From: Sarcodiotheca gaudichaudii
Taxonomy: Eukaryota; Rhodophyta; Florideophyceae; Gigartinales; Solieriaceae
NCBI GenBank assembly: GCA_032355985.1
Contig: JAUKVZ010000009.1
Span: 38,504 to 102,503, forward strand
DNA: 64,000 bases
Reading direction: 5' to 3'
Position numbers and translations under genes: made by a program. Position 1 is the stretch's first letter, and each line of letters begins with the position of its first letter. Shown piece after piece: positions 35,084 to 45,559 of the stretch. The notes below the pieces were generated by a model that worked only from the letters and a program-made list of their open reading frames with translations, searched no databases and was not told the DNA's origin.

Positions 35084-37933
35084 ATGCCCACTCGCGCACC
35101 GATATCCGCCGCCGCATGCATCCTCCTCGCAGGATCAGGCCATGCCGTCGCAGCCGACGTGTTCGGCCCGGTGCTCGAGCTTTCAAGTCTCAATGGCGCC
35201 AATGGCTTCGTGCTCAACGGGATCGATGCAGATGACAGAAGTGGTCTCTCTGTCTCCAATGCCGGCGACATTAATGGCGATGGATTCGACGATGTCATCA
35301 TCGGCGCCTACCGCGCCGATCCGACTGGTGATTTCTCCGGTGAAAGCTACGTCGTCTTTGGAGGCCCAGCCGCGGGCGCTGCGGGAACGATCGAACTCTC
35401 GGCGCTGAGCGGAACAGACGGATTCGTCATCAATGGGGCCGAAGCGTTCGATCAGAGTGGTTTCTCAGTCTCAGCAGCCGGCGATATCAACGACGATGGC
35501 ATAGATGATGTCATCATCGGCGCTCCTTTCGCGGATACGAACGGCGCCGCCTCCGGTGAAAGTTATGTCCTCTTCGGAGCGCCCGGCGTCGGCGCCGGAG
35601 GATCCGTCGAACTCGCATCGCTCAATGGAGCAAATGGATTCGTGCTTCGAGGAATCGACGCGAACGACTTCAGCGGCGATGCAGTCTCAGCAGCAGGCGA
35701 TGTCAACGCCGACGGCGTCGATGACCTCATCATCGGAGCGCGAGGCGCCAGCCCGAATGCAAACGCATCCGGCGAAGTCTACGTCGTCTTCGGCGGACCA
35801 GCCGTCGGCGCAGGCGGAACATTCGAACTCTCATCCCTCAACGGAACCAACGGTTTCGTGCTCAATGGCGCCAACACGTTTGATTCGAGCGGCGCGTCCG
35901 TCTCGGCAGCCGGAGATGTCAATGCCGACGGCGCCGACGATCTCATCATCGGAGCGAATCGAGCTGATCCAAATGGACAGGACTCCGGCGAGAGCTACGT
36001 CGTCTTTGGAGGGCCCGCAGTCGGAGCTGTTGGATCAATCGAACTCGCAGCGCTCGATGGAACGAACGGATTCGTGCTCAACGGAGTCAGCGCCAGCGAC
36101 AACAGCGGCGCCTCCGTCTCCGCGGCAGGCGATGTCAACGCCGACGGCGCCGATGATCTCATCATCGGAGCCTATCGCGCCAGCCCAAACGGCTCTTCGT
36201 CGGGCGAAAGCTATGTCATCTTCGGAGGACCCGCCGTCGGCGCCGGAGGATCCATCGAACTCGCATCGCTCAACGGAACAAATGGATTCGCGCTCACTGG
36301 CGTTGAAGCCAATGATCTCAGCGGCGCCTCCGTCTCCGCGGCAGGCGATGTCAACGCCGACGGCGTCGACGATCTCATCATCGGAGCGCCAGGCGGCGAT
36401 CCGAACGGAGCCGCATCGGGCGAAAGCTACGTTGTCTTCGGAGGACCCGCCATCGGCGCTGCGGGAACGATCGAACTCTCGGCGCTCAGCGGCGACAACG
36501 GTTTCATCCTTCATGGCGTCGCATCGCCCGATAGCAGCGGCGCTTCCGTCTCGACAGCCGGAGATGTCAATGGCGATGGCGCCGATGACTTCATCATCGG
36601 AGCGAACTTCGCCACGCCAAACGGCGCCTCCTCCGGAGCAAGCTACGTCGTCTTCGGCCGGCTCTCGAACCTCTGGAACAGCCCAGCCGGAGGAGAGTTT
36701 GACGATCCAGCCAACTGGGTCGCCTGCGCCGTGCCAACTGGCGGAGTCATTACGATCGAATCCGCCTTCGGCGTCACAATCAATGGCCCCGCCGGCGCCG
36801 TCTTCGCCGATGCCTTTCGCCTCGCGGCAAGCACCGGCCGCACCACCTTCAACATGCAGGCCGGCTCACTCATCAGTATCGAAGATGACTTCACAATCCC
36901 GACATCAGCCGCACTTACCGGCGCCGGAACGCTCATCACCGAAGCCGAGTTCACGAATAACGGCGTCATCGAGCCGACCGCGCTCACATGCATCGCCGCG
37001 CAGGACATCACAAACAACGCCGACATCAACCTGGCAAACTTCGGCCCCTCACCTACGCCGCATCAGCTCAGTGTCTCCGCCGCGCTGCATAATGAAGTCG
37101 GCGCCCGAATCACCATACGCGGCGACGCAACCATCGAAACCACCGGCGGCGTCACCAACTCCGGCGCAATGAGCATCGCATTCGCTCAGGCGACCATCAC
37201 CGGCCCGCTCACCAACACCGGAACCGACGATGGCATGGGAGGCTTCGATCCACTCGGACTCATCTCCATCTCCGGCGCCTCCCAGGTCGACATCACCGAC
37301 GACCTTCTCAATCAGTCCGACATCATCCTCGCTGCCGATTCCTCCCTCTCCATCCTCGGCAGCCTCACCGGCAACGGCGTCTCCGGCCCCGGCGCAGGCC
37401 CAGCCGGAACAGTTTTCATCGAAGGCGATTTCAACCCAGGCTTTGCGCTCTCAACCGGCATCGCATCCTTCGACGGCGACCTCAACATCGGCGCACAAAG
37501 CGAAACCACAATCTCCATCGGCGGCCCCACCGCAGGCGCACAACACGATCAGATCACCAGCGCATCAACCATCACAGCCGCAGGCGATCTCACCATCGAA
37601 CTCATCGGCGCCTTCACCCCATCCCGCGGCGACACCTACACCATCATCAGCGCACCAACCGTCAACACAACCTTCAACAACTTCACCGCGCCACCACTCG
37701 CAAACCCCCTCGTCTGGCGCCTCATCGAAGAGCCAACAGAAGTGCGCCTCCTCGTCACCGTCGCCGCAGACCTCAATAACGACGGCGCCGTCGGCGCAGT
37801 GGACATCGCCACACTCCTCGGCTTCTGGGGACCATGCCCCGCCGCGCCAGCGCCATGCCCCGCCGACCTCGACGCCGACGGCCAGGTCGGCGCCTCCGAC
37901 CTCGCCCAACTCATCGGACTCTGGGGCGGTTGA
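35084..37933 (+). CDS. FG-GAP seven-blade propeller protein with extra beta-rich region and GC-type dockerin, array copy 4
   Basis: 949 aa, the sister of copy 3 with the same architecture: seven blades, then W-N-S-P-A-G-G-E-F-D-D-P-A-N-W at about 527, the strand-rich region, and a dockerin from about 894 (D-L-N-N-D-G-A-V-G-A-V-D-I, F-W-G-P-C-P, L-W-G-G). Several blades use D-V-N-A-D-G-x-D-D and are near copies of each other (S-A-A-G-D-V-N-A-D-G), suggesting recent internal unit exchange. The ATGs at 35078 and 35084 are both possible; neither has a strong Shine-Dalgarno. Only 63 nt separate it from copy 3, so co-transcription is likely. Confidence 0.83.
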   Translation: MPTRAPISAAACILLAGSGHAVAADVFGPVLELSSLNGANGFVLNGIDADDRSGLSVSNAGDINGDGFDDVIIGAYRADPTGDFSGESYVVFGGPAAGAAGTIELSALSGTDGFVINGAEAFDQSGFSVSAAGDINDDGIDDVIIGAPFADTNGAASGESYVLFGAPGVGAGGSVELASLNGANGFVLRGIDANDFSGDAVSAAGDVNADGVDDLIIGARGASPNANASGEVYVVFGGPAVGAGGTFELSSLNGTNGFVLNGANTFDSSGASVSAAGDVNADGADDLIIGANRADPNGQDSGESYVVFGGPAVGAVGSIELAALDGTNGFVLNGVSASDNSGASVSAAGDVNADGADDLIIGAYRASPNGSSSGESYVIFGGPAVGAGGSIELASLNGTNGFALTGVEANDLSGASVSAAGDVNADGVDDLIIGAPGGDPNGAASGESYVVFGGPAIGAAGTIELSALSGDNGFILHGVASPDSSGASVSTAGDVNGDGADDFIIGANFATPNGASSGASYVVFGRLSNLWNSPAGGEFDDPANWVACAVPTGGVITIESAFGVTINGPAGAVFADAFRLAASTGRTTFNMQAGSLISIEDDFTIPTSAALTGAGTLITEAEFTNNGVIEPTALTCIAAQDITNNADINLANFGPSPTPHQLSVSAALHNEVGARITIRGDATIETTGGVTNSGAMSIAFAQATITGPLTNTGTDDGMGGFDPLGLISISGASQVDITDDLLNQSDIILAADSSLSILGSLTGNGVSGPGAGPAGTVFIEGDFNPGFALSTGIASFDGDLNIGAQSETTISIGGPTAGAQHDQITSASTITAAGDLTIELIGAFTPSRGDTYTIISAPTVNTTFNNFTAPPLANPLVWRLIEEPTEVRLLVTVAADLNNDGAVGAVDIATLLGFWGPCPAAPAPCPADLDADGQVGASDLAQLIGLWGG

Positions 37934-38096
37934 ACCGGGCACGCCCCCTCCGCGCCGCTCCCCGTGCGCCCAATTCGTCGGCGTAGCTCGCGCCCACGCC
38001 GATTGAACAAGCAATCCAGTTCGCTTGGCCGATACATCCAGGACCGCTTCATTCTCGACCTCCCCCCTGAAGGGGAGATACACCGAGGTCCTGCAG

Positions 38097-39899
38097 ATGA
38101 AATCCCACCCATTGGCGCGATACGCGCTGGCCGCATGCGCATGCTTCGCGCCCGCACGTGTCGCATCCGCCCAGTCGCCCTTCCCCTATATTCTCGATCT
38201 TGAGACGCTCGCCTCAGGCGATGGCGTCACGATCAACGGAGCCCGTGGCCAAGGCGCCGAATCAACCGACCGAGGCGACTACAGCGCAAGAGCAGTCGCG
38301 CTCGCCGGTGACATCAACAACGACGGTATCGACGACCTTCTCATCGGCGCCCCATACGTTGACACGGAAACCTCAACGAACGCCGGCTGTGTCTACGTCC
38401 TCTTCGGCGGCGCCGAGTTCAACGCGCACGACACGATCGAACTCGCCGACCTCGATCCAACCATGGGATTCTGCATCTTCGGCGCCACCGAGTACGACGA
38501 ATGCGGCATCTCCGCCGCCGCGGCGGGTGACGTCAATGGCGATGGCGTTGACGACATCATCGTCGGCGCCGTCAATGCCGATCGCGCGGGAAACGCGTAC
38601 ATCATCTTCGGCGCCGAGGACATCGGCGCATACGGCCCCATCGATTTGGGGACTCTCAGCGCCGGCCAGGGCGCCATCTACCGCGGCTTCGATGTCAGAA
38701 GCTCAACCGCCTCGACTGTCTCCGCCGCCGGAGATCTCAATGCAGACGGCTTCGATGATGTCGTCATCGGCGCACGCCTGGCCAACCCCGGACGCCTGGA
38801 CCTCTGCGGCCAGGCGTATGTCATCTTCGGCGCCGCCGATCTCGGCGCCCACGGCGTCGTCAATCTCGATTCACTCAATGGCGCCAACGGCTTCTACGTC
38901 AACGGGCGTTTCCAGAGCGGCCACACCGGCAGCGCATTCGCTGTCGGAGATGTCAACAACGATGGCCGCGACGACCTTCTCATCAGCGCCCCCTACGCGA
39001 CGCCCAGATACAACCAATGGGTCGGTGAGGTCTACGTCCTCTTCGGCTCGCCGACCATTGGAAGCGCCGGCGTCATGCATCCGGATGACCTCGATGGCGG
39101 GAACGGCGTCGTCATTGTCGGCGCCTTCAACAGCTTCGAAACAGGCCGTTCACTTGCGACTGGAGATCTCAACGCCGATGGCGTGGCGGACATCATCATG
39201 GGCGCCGTCGGACTCACGCCTGACGCAGAACATGGTTTCCCGCGCGACATTGGAGGCGCCTGGGTGCTCTATGGAGGCGCTCATCTCGGCGACGATGCGA
39301 TCGTCGATCTTGAGCAGATCACCTCATCCGACGGGTTCCTGATTCTCGGAGTAGACGAGAGCGATCAAGTTGGCGCCTCCGTCGCCGCCACGGATCTCAA
39401 TGCGGATGGAATCGATGACCTCATCATCGGCGCACCCGGCGCAGTGCGGATCTACAAGGGAGAGACGTATGTCTTCTTCGGCGCCGCTGATATCGGCGCA
39501 GACGCCGAACTCTTTATCAGCGAACTCGAATCTCTCAACGCATTCCGAGCGGTAGGCTTCGACCAGCTCTCATACTCAGGATCACGAGTCGCAGCCGCAG
39601 GCGATGTCAACGCCGACGGCGTCCAGGACTTCATCATCGGCGCATCCAGCGCAAGCCCGGATGGCAGAAAGAACGCCGGGCAGTCATATCTCATCTTCGG
39701 CAGACGAGCGCCGCAGCCCGGCGATCTCACCAATGACGGCCGCGTCGATCTCGCGGATATGGCCACCCTCCTCGGCGACTGGGGCGCCTGCCCGCAGATG
39801 ACCGCATGCCCCGCCGACTTCGACGAGTCCGGCGCTGTCGCCGCACACGACCTCGCCATCCTCCTCAGCTACTGGACCGCGCCCGACGCCTCGAACTGA
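38097..39899 (+). CDS. FG-GAP seven-blade propeller protein with GC-type dockerin, array copy 5
   Basis: 600 aa. The signal peptide ends A-S-A-Q-S-P-F-P. The seven blades are more diverged than in copies 2-4: loops include T-G-D-L-N-A-D-G-V-A-D and A-T-D-L-N-A-D-G-I-D-D. The tail is D-L-T-N-D-G-R-V-D-L-A-D-M, W-G-A-C-P-Q-M-T-A-C-P-A-D-F-D-E-S-G and ends S-Y-W-T-A-P-D-A-S-N, with the linker changed from P-x-P-C to Q-M-T-A-C. The ATG at 38097 follows CGAGGT; a frame extension to 38025 precedes the signal and is rejected. Confidence 0.82.
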   Translation: MKSHPLARYALAACACFAPARVASAQSPFPYILDLETLASGDGVTINGARGQGAESTDRGDYSARAVALAGDINNDGIDDLLIGAPYVDTETSTNAGCVYVLFGGAEFNAHDTIELADLDPTMGFCIFGATEYDECGISAAAAGDVNGDGVDDIIVGAVNADRAGNAYIIFGAEDIGAYGPIDLGTLSAGQGAIYRGFDVRSSTASTVSAAGDLNADGFDDVVIGARLANPGRLDLCGQAYVIFGAADLGAHGVVNLDSLNGANGFYVNGRFQSGHTGSAFAVGDVNNDGRDDLLISAPYATPRYNQWVGEVYVLFGSPTIGSAGVMHPDDLDGGNGVVIVGAFNSFETGRSLATGDLNADGVADIIMGAVGLTPDAEHGFPRDIGGAWVLYGGAHLGDDAIVDLEQITSSDGFLILGVDESDQVGASVAATDLNADGIDDLIIGAPGAVRIYKGETYVFFGAADIGADAELFISELESLNAFRAVGFDQLSYSGSRVAAAGDVNADGVQDFIIGASSASPDGRKNAGQSYLIFGRRAPQPGDLTNDGRVDLADMATLLGDWGACPQMTACPADFDESGAVAAHDLAILLSYWTAPDASN

Positions 39900-39909
39900 G
39901 CCAACTCCC

Positions 39910-41664
39910 ATGCGCACGAACACCCTTCATCGTTACATCGCCGCTCTCGTATTCGCCCTGATCCCCGCCGCCAACGCATCCGCGCAGAGCCTCTTCCCCG
40001 CGTCGATCGATCTCATCAATGTGGCCCCTGGTGAAGGCGTGATCATCGACGGCATAAACGACCACGACTTCAACGGTTTCTCCGTCGCGCGAATCGGAGA
40101 CATCAACAACGACGGCCGGGACGACTTCGCCATCGGCGCTCCCTACGCCGGAGACTTCGACAACTTCGAGTACTTCCAGGGCAAAGCCTTCATTCTCTTC
40201 GGCTCCCCGGACATCGCGGACGTATCGACGATCGACCTTGCGAATCTCAATGGACACAACGGATTCACCCTGACCTCATCGGAGGACTTGCATCGACTCG
40301 GCTTCGTCGTCGCGGCGGCCGGCGACATCAACGATGACGGCGTCGATGACTTCCTCGTAACCGCCGATGGCGCCTCAGTCGGCGAAAAACGCAGCGCCGG
40401 AGTCACCTACATCATCTTCGGCGATCCAGACATCGGCGCAGGCGGCGCCCTCGATCACACCGCGCTCGATGGCGGCGACGGCTTCACCTTCGTCGGCGCG
40501 CACACCGATGACCACTGCGGACACGACGCCGATGGCGTCGGCGATGTCAACGCGGACGGCGTAGACGACATCATCATCAGCTCACCCGCTGCGAACTACA
40601 ACGGCCAGGTCTATGTCATATTCGGTTCGACCACTGTCGGAGCCGCCGGAATGCTCGCACCAACAGATCTCAACGGGCACAATGGCGTCATCATCAATGG
40701 CGCCTACTTCGAGGATCAATGCGGCGATAGCGTCGCATGCGCCGGCGATGTCAACGCCGATGGTCACAACGACATCATCATCGGCGCCCCCTACGCCGCG
40801 CCGAACAAGCTGTGGTTCGCCGGAGAGTCATATGTCGTCTTCGGCGGCCCTCAGCTCGCCTCGCAACCCGTCATCGAACTGACGGATCTCGATGGCGCAA
40901 ACGGATTTCGAATTCTGGGTTTCCAGCAGCAGGACTTCAGCGGCGTCGTCTCATCCGCAGGCGACCTCAACGCCGATGGCGTCGACGATATCGCCATCGC
41001 AGCGCCTTCCAGCGTCACCGCAGAGACTGGTCGACTAAGCGTCATCTTCGGCCGCCCCGGCATCGGCCAGGACGGCGTGCTCGATTTCACGGCGCTTCCC
41101 CCGTCCCAGTCCATACTCATCACCGGCCCCGATGCGCTCAGCTCATTCGGATACGCCATCGGCAACGCCGGAGACCTCAACAACGACGGCCACGACGACT
41201 TCGCCATCGGCGCCCCCGGCACACACACGAACTTCTCAGGCGCCGTCTATGTCCTGTTCGCATCATCATCATTCAACACCCAGCCCGTCTGCGACCTCGA
41301 CGCTCTCGATGGCGCCGACGGATTCGTCGCATACACGCTCGCCGACGACGGCGTCTGCGGCGCCTCAGTCGGTGCAGCCGGAGATATCAATCATGATGGC
41401 GCCGATGACCTCCTCATCGGAGCGCCATGGACGGACATGCCCGGCGCCGAACACAGCGGCCGCTCATACATCATCTTCGGCAAGAGCCCAATCCCTGCAG
41501 ATCTCACCGGCGACGGCGTCATCACAGCGCTCGACCTCGCCACACTTCTCAGCTACTGGGGAACCTGCCCCGCACAACCCACCCCCTGCATCGCCGATCT
41601 CGATGGCTCCGGTGATGTCGGCGCCGCCGACCTCGCCGAGATGATCGGCTACTGGGGTTCCTGA
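39910..41664 (+). CDS. FG-GAP seven-blade propeller protein with GC-type dockerin, array copy 6
   Basis: 584 aa. The start lies 10 nt after the stop of copy 5, so the two are probably co-transcribed. The signal peptide ends N-A-S-A-Q-S-L-F-P, the same style as copy 5. Seven blades with loops such as D-I-N-N-D-G-R-D-D-F-A-I-G-A and D-L-N-A-D-G-V-D-D-I-A-I-A-A. The tail is D-L-T-G-D-G-V-I-T-A-L-D-L, Y-W-G-T-C-P, D-L-D-G-S-G-D-V-G-A-A-D-L and ends G-Y-W-G-S. Confidence 0.82.
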   Translation: MRTNTLHRYIAALVFALIPAANASAQSLFPASIDLINVAPGEGVIIDGINDHDFNGFSVARIGDINNDGRDDFAIGAPYAGDFDNFEYFQGKAFILFGSPDIADVSTIDLANLNGHNGFTLTSSEDLHRLGFVVAAAGDINDDGVDDFLVTADGASVGEKRSAGVTYIIFGDPDIGAGGALDHTALDGGDGFTFVGAHTDDHCGHDADGVGDVNADGVDDIIISSPAANYNGQVYVIFGSTTVGAAGMLAPTDLNGHNGVIINGAYFEDQCGDSVACAGDVNADGHNDIIIGAPYAAPNKLWFAGESYVVFGGPQLASQPVIELTDLDGANGFRILGFQQQDFSGVVSSAGDLNADGVDDIAIAAPSSVTAETGRLSVIFGRPGIGQDGVLDFTALPPSQSILITGPDALSSFGYAIGNAGDLNNDGHDDFAIGAPGTHTNFSGAVYVLFASSSFNTQPVCDLDALDGADGFVAYTLADDGVCGASVGAAGDINHDGADDLLIGAPWTDMPGAEHSGRSYIIFGKSPIPADLTGDGVITALDLATLLSYWGTCPAQPTPCIADLDGSGDVGAADLAEMIGYWGS

Positions 41665-41780
41665 CCACTGCGCTCCTTAAATAGGATGCCCCCCAAACTT
41701 CCCCCCACCCCACATTCCTCCTTGGATCGCCCTCATCCCTCAACTAAGGTGTCCCCCAGGGACCACCTGAAGGGACGAAA

Positions 41781-43529
41781 ATGCCGATCAACCTCCGTTT
41801 CAAGACCTCCGCCATCCTGCTCCTCGCAGGATCCGCCCACTCCGCATTCGCAGGACCGACCCCTGGCGAGGTCGAACTCTCAGCGCTCGACGGCTCAAAC
41901 GGATTCGCCATCAATGGCGCAGCCGCCGGTGACACCAGCGGCATATCAGTCTCCACCGCCGGCGACATCAATGGAGACGGCGTCGCAGATGTCGTCATCG
42001 GCGCCTATGAAGCCTCGCCCGCCTCCGGCGATTACGCAGGAAAAACATTCGTCGTCTTCGGCGGCGCAGGCGTCGGCGCAGGCGGATCCGTCGATCTCGC
42101 ACTGCTCAACGGAACCAACGGCTTCGTCATCAACGGCGAAGCCGAATATGACTACAGCGGATTCTCCGTCTCAAACGCAGGCGATATCAACGGCGACGGC
42201 GTCGACGACATCGTCATCGGCGCCATCTACGCCACCGCAAACAAGCAGTTCTATGCCGGAAAGACATACGTCGTCTTCGGCGCCATGAATATCGGCTCGT
42301 CCGGTTCACTCGAACTCGCCGACCTCAACGGCGCCAACGGTTTCGTCATCAATGGCGGCGACGAATACGATATGTCCGGCTTCTCCGTCTCAGCCGCAGG
42401 CGATATCAATGGCGATGGCTGCGATGACATCACCATCGGCGCGCCCCTCGCCTTCGCAGGGGGCGACTTCTACGCAGGCCAGGCCTACGTCGTCTTTGGT
42501 GATGAGAACATCGGCTCAACGGGAGTCATCAACCTCGCCGCGCTCACGCCGACCCAGGGCATCGCCGTCGCAGGACCCGGCGCCTACAACTTCGCCGGCT
42601 TCTCCGTCGACGGCGCAGGCGATGTCAATGGCGACGGCTGCGATGATCTCATCCTCGGCGCGCCCTACGCCACCGCCGGCGGCGAATACGGCGCCGGAAA
42701 AACCTATGTCGTCTTCGGCGACGAAAACATCGCCGACGCTCCAGTCCTGCTCCAGCTCCTCAATGGAACCGATGGCTTCGCCATCAATGGCGCCGCAGAA
42801 GACGATGGCTCCGGCTACTCCGTCGCAGGCGCAGGCGATGTCAACGGCGACAACTTCGACGACATCATCGTCGGCACGAGAAACGCCGCAACCGGAGATG
42901 CATACATCATCTTCGGCAGCGCCACCGTCGGCGCCGGAGGCATCCTCGATGTCACAGCGCTCAACGGAACAAACGGATTCGTCGCAACCAACGCCATGAG
43001 CGGAACCAAAGTCAACGCCGCAGGCGATTTCAACGGCGACGGCGTCGACGATTGCCTCATCGGCGCATACGGCGCAGATCCCGGCGGCCGCCTCGGCGCA
43101 GGACAGACGTTCCTCCTCTATGGCGATGCAAACATCGGCTCAACCGGCGCCTTCGATCTCGCAACCATCGACGGCGTCAACGGCCTCGCATTCAATGGCG
43201 TCGCTGTCGGTGACGCCAGCGGCTACTCCGCCGCATACGCCGGCGACATCAACGACGACGGCGCCACCGACATCATCATCGGCGCGCCCGACGCATCACC
43301 AGGCGCCATGCCCGCCGCAGGACAGTCCTATGTCATCTTCGGCGCATCCAGCGCCAACCCCGCCGATCTCTCCGGCGACGGCGTCGTCGGCGCAGTCGAC
43401 CTCGCCACACTCATCGGCCTCTGGGGACCATGCCCCGCCGAACCAGCCCCCTGCCCCGCAGACTTCGACGACTCAGGCGATGTCGGCGCAAGCGACCTCG
43501 CATTCCTCATCGGATTCTGGACCATCTGA
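41781..43529 (+). CDS. FG-GAP seven-blade propeller protein with GC-type dockerin, array copy 7
   Basis: 582 aa, with GAAGGGA 6 nt upstream of the ATG and a clear signal peptide (A-I-L-L-L-A-G-S-A-H-S-A-F-A). Seven blades; blades 3 and 4 carry Cys in the loop (D-G-C-D-D), blade 5 has D-V-N-G-D-N-F-D-D and blade 6 D-F-N-G-D-G-V-D-D-C. The tail is D-L-S-G-D-G-V-V-G-A-V-D-L, L-W-G-P-C-P, D-F-D-D-S-G-D-V-G-A-S-D-L and ends F-W-T-I. Confidence 0.83.
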   Translation: MPINLRFKTSAILLLAGSAHSAFAGPTPGEVELSALDGSNGFAINGAAAGDTSGISVSTAGDINGDGVADVVIGAYEASPASGDYAGKTFVVFGGAGVGAGGSVDLALLNGTNGFVINGEAEYDYSGFSVSNAGDINGDGVDDIVIGAIYATANKQFYAGKTYVVFGAMNIGSSGSLELADLNGANGFVINGGDEYDMSGFSVSAAGDINGDGCDDITIGAPLAFAGGDFYAGQAYVVFGDENIGSTGVINLAALTPTQGIAVAGPGAYNFAGFSVDGAGDVNGDGCDDLILGAPYATAGGEYGAGKTYVVFGDENIADAPVLLQLLNGTDGFAINGAAEDDGSGYSVAGAGDVNGDNFDDIIVGTRNAATGDAYIIFGSATVGAGGILDVTALNGTNGFVATNAMSGTKVNAAGDFNGDGVDDCLIGAYGADPGGRLGAGQTFLLYGDANIGSTGAFDLATIDGVNGLAFNGVAVGDASGYSAAYAGDINDDGATDIIIGAPDASPGAMPAAGQSYVIFGASSANPADLSGDGVVGAVDLATLIGLWGPCPAEPAPCPADFDDSGDVGASDLAFLIGFWTI

Positions 43530-43590
43530 TTCGCACCACCCCCCGAGCGCACCGATACCCCCTTCCCCAACCATTCGACGCACGCCCGCT

Positions 43591-43701
43591 TTATCGGTTC
43601 CAAACAAACCAAGAACCGGATCCCCACCCAGCCGCGGCTCGAATCATCTACCAACTCCAACGCCGTTTTCCCTACGAAAACACCATTCCACGATGTAAAA
43701 T
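43591..43701 (+). promoter_or_regulatory. Conserved promoter module of FG-GAP copy 8 with palindromic site
   Basis: Contains TTATCGGTTCCAAACAA (43591-43607), the perfect palindrome GTTTTC-N5-GAAAAC (43665-43681) and TAAAAT (43696-43701). The same three blocks precede copy 9, with the palindrome centre 23 nt before the hexamer in both. The palindrome covers the expected -35 position, so a dimeric regulator could act there. Confidence 0.55.
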
Positions 43702-43732
43702 CACGGCGTAGCGATTCCTCCGGAGCCTCGCC

Positions 43733-45469
43733 ATGAAGCAGCTTCCCACCTGCGCCGCCGCGCTCATCCTCCTCGCAGGATCAACCCACGCGGCAACCGG
43801 CGGCCTCTTCGGACCAACCGTCGAACTCGCCGATCTCAACGGCGCCGACGGTTTCATCATCCATGGCGTCAACGAAGGCGATTTCGCTGGCAAATCAGTC
43901 TCCGCGGCAGGCGACATCAATGGCGACGGCGTCGACGACATCATCATCGGCGCATGGGGTGTTGAGACGACCGACGACTACACCGGCGCCGTCTACGTCG
44001 TCTTCGGCGCAAGTGACATCGGCGCAAGCACACCGCTCGAACTCGCATCGCTCAATGGCGCCAACGGTTTCGTCATCTATGGACAGGCAGAGAACGATCG
44101 CTTCGGCGAATCCGTCTCAGCAGCCGGAGACGTCAACGGTGATGGCCTCGACGACATCATCATCGGCGCTTCATACGCCACCGGCACGAGCGGCGCAAGC
44201 TACATTCTCTTTGGCGCCGCAAACATCGGCGCCGGCGGCGTATTCGATCTCGCGACCCTCGATGGCTCAAACGGCTTCTTCGCCAGGACCAGCCAGGTGA
44301 GTTCCGACGGCAGGTCAGTCGACGACGCCGGCGACATCAACGGCGATGGCGACGACGATCTCATCATCGGCGCCCCGTTTGCAAGTTTCGATAGAGTCTG
44401 GACCGGCGCCGCATACGTCGTCTTCGGAGGTGTCGGCGTCGGCGCCAGTGGCGACGTCGAGCTTTCAGATGTCGATGGCGTCAGCGGATTCCTCATCAAG
44501 GGAATCGAGCACTTCGACGAAACCGGCCAGTCAGTCGCCGCCGCCGGTGACATCAACAACGATGGCATGGACGACGTCATCATCGGCTCGCCCACCGCCA
44601 ATCATTTGGCCAAAGGCCGCGCATACGTCGTCTTCGGCGACGCCAACGTCGGCGCCGGCGGCACGCTCGAGCTCGCCACGATCAACGGCGCAAACGGCTT
44701 CGTCATGAACGGACTCAACGACCGCGACTGGTGCGGCTGGTCCGTCACATCACCCGGCGATATCAACGCCGATGGCGTCGTTGATGTCATCGTCGCCGCC
44801 CATCAGGCCGACCCCAACGGCGACCGCTCCGGACAGTGCTATGTCATCTTCGGAGGCGACAACGTCGGCGCCACAGGCGAAATCGATCTCACAAGTCTCG
44901 ATGGCGACAACGGTTTCGTCATCAACGGCGCCAACGAATACGACATCTGCGGCATGTCCGTCGCCTCAGCCGGCGACATCAACGGCGACGGCGTCGACGA
45001 CCTCCTCATCGGCGCACGCAACGCAGATGGAAGCATCCCATACACCGGCGTCGCCTACGTCCTCTTTGGCAAGCCCGACATCGGCGCCGGCGGCGTCTTT
45101 GAACTCACAAGCGTCAATGGAAACAACGGCTTCGCCATCAACGGACGCAATCAGGCTGATCAGACCGGCGTCTCAGTCTCCGCGGCTGGCGACGTCAACA
45201 ATGATGGCGCCGACGACATCATCATCGGCGCATGGGGCGACGACACCAACGGCGAACACGCCGGCGCCACCTACATCCTCTTCGGCAAACCCTGCAACGA
45301 AGCAGACCTCACCGGAGACTGCATCGTCACCGCCGTCGACATCGCCGAACTACTCGGCGCCTGGGGACCATGCCCCGCCGAACCCGACCCCTGCCCAGCC
45401 GACCTCGACGGCTCAGGAAACGTCGGCGCATCCGACCTCGCCATCCTCATCGGCGCATGGACAAACTGA
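43733..45469 (+). CDS. FG-GAP seven-blade propeller protein with GC-type dockerin, array copy 8
   Basis: 578 aa. GGAG lies 8 nt before the ATG within a leader (CTCCGGAGCCTCGCC) shared with copy 9. Seven blades; blade 3 has D-I-N-G-D-G-D-D-D and blade 5 the variant P-G-D-I-N-A-D-G-V-V-D. The tail is D-L-T-G-D-C-I-V-T-A-V-D-I (Cys in the first loop), A-W-G-P-C-P, D-L-D-G-S-G-N-V-G-A-S-D-L and ends G-A-W-T-N, nearly the same as copy 9's tail. Confidence 0.84.
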   Translation: MKQLPTCAAALILLAGSTHAATGGLFGPTVELADLNGADGFIIHGVNEGDFAGKSVSAAGDINGDGVDDIIIGAWGVETTDDYTGAVYVVFGASDIGASTPLELASLNGANGFVIYGQAENDRFGESVSAAGDVNGDGLDDIIIGASYATGTSGASYILFGAANIGAGGVFDLATLDGSNGFFARTSQVSSDGRSVDDAGDINGDGDDDLIIGAPFASFDRVWTGAAYVVFGGVGVGASGDVELSDVDGVSGFLIKGIEHFDETGQSVAAAGDINNDGMDDVIIGSPTANHLAKGRAYVVFGDANVGAGGTLELATINGANGFVMNGLNDRDWCGWSVTSPGDINADGVVDVIVAAHQADPNGDRSGQCYVIFGGDNVGATGEIDLTSLDGDNGFVINGANEYDICGMSVASAGDINGDGVDDLLIGARNADGSIPYTGVAYVLFGKPDIGAGGVFELTSVNGNNGFAINGRNQADQTGVSVSAAGDVNNDGADDIIIGAWGDDTNGEHAGATYILFGKPCNEADLTGDCIVTAVDIAELLGAWGPCPAEPDPCPADLDGSGNVGASDLAILIGAWTN

Positions 45470-45559
45470 AGCGCCGACTGCGCGCTTCAGCAAACGTCGC
45501 TGTCGACGCCACCAAAGCGCACCGATAGCCGCATCTCCTTCATTCGATGCGCAGCCGAC

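Noticed and set aside
35505-37172. Long + strand frame of 555 codons inside array copy 4
   Set aside because: Its Ser/Thr/Pro-rich repetitive product is the frame-shifted image of the FG-GAP repeats. The true frame has signal peptide, blades and dockerin.
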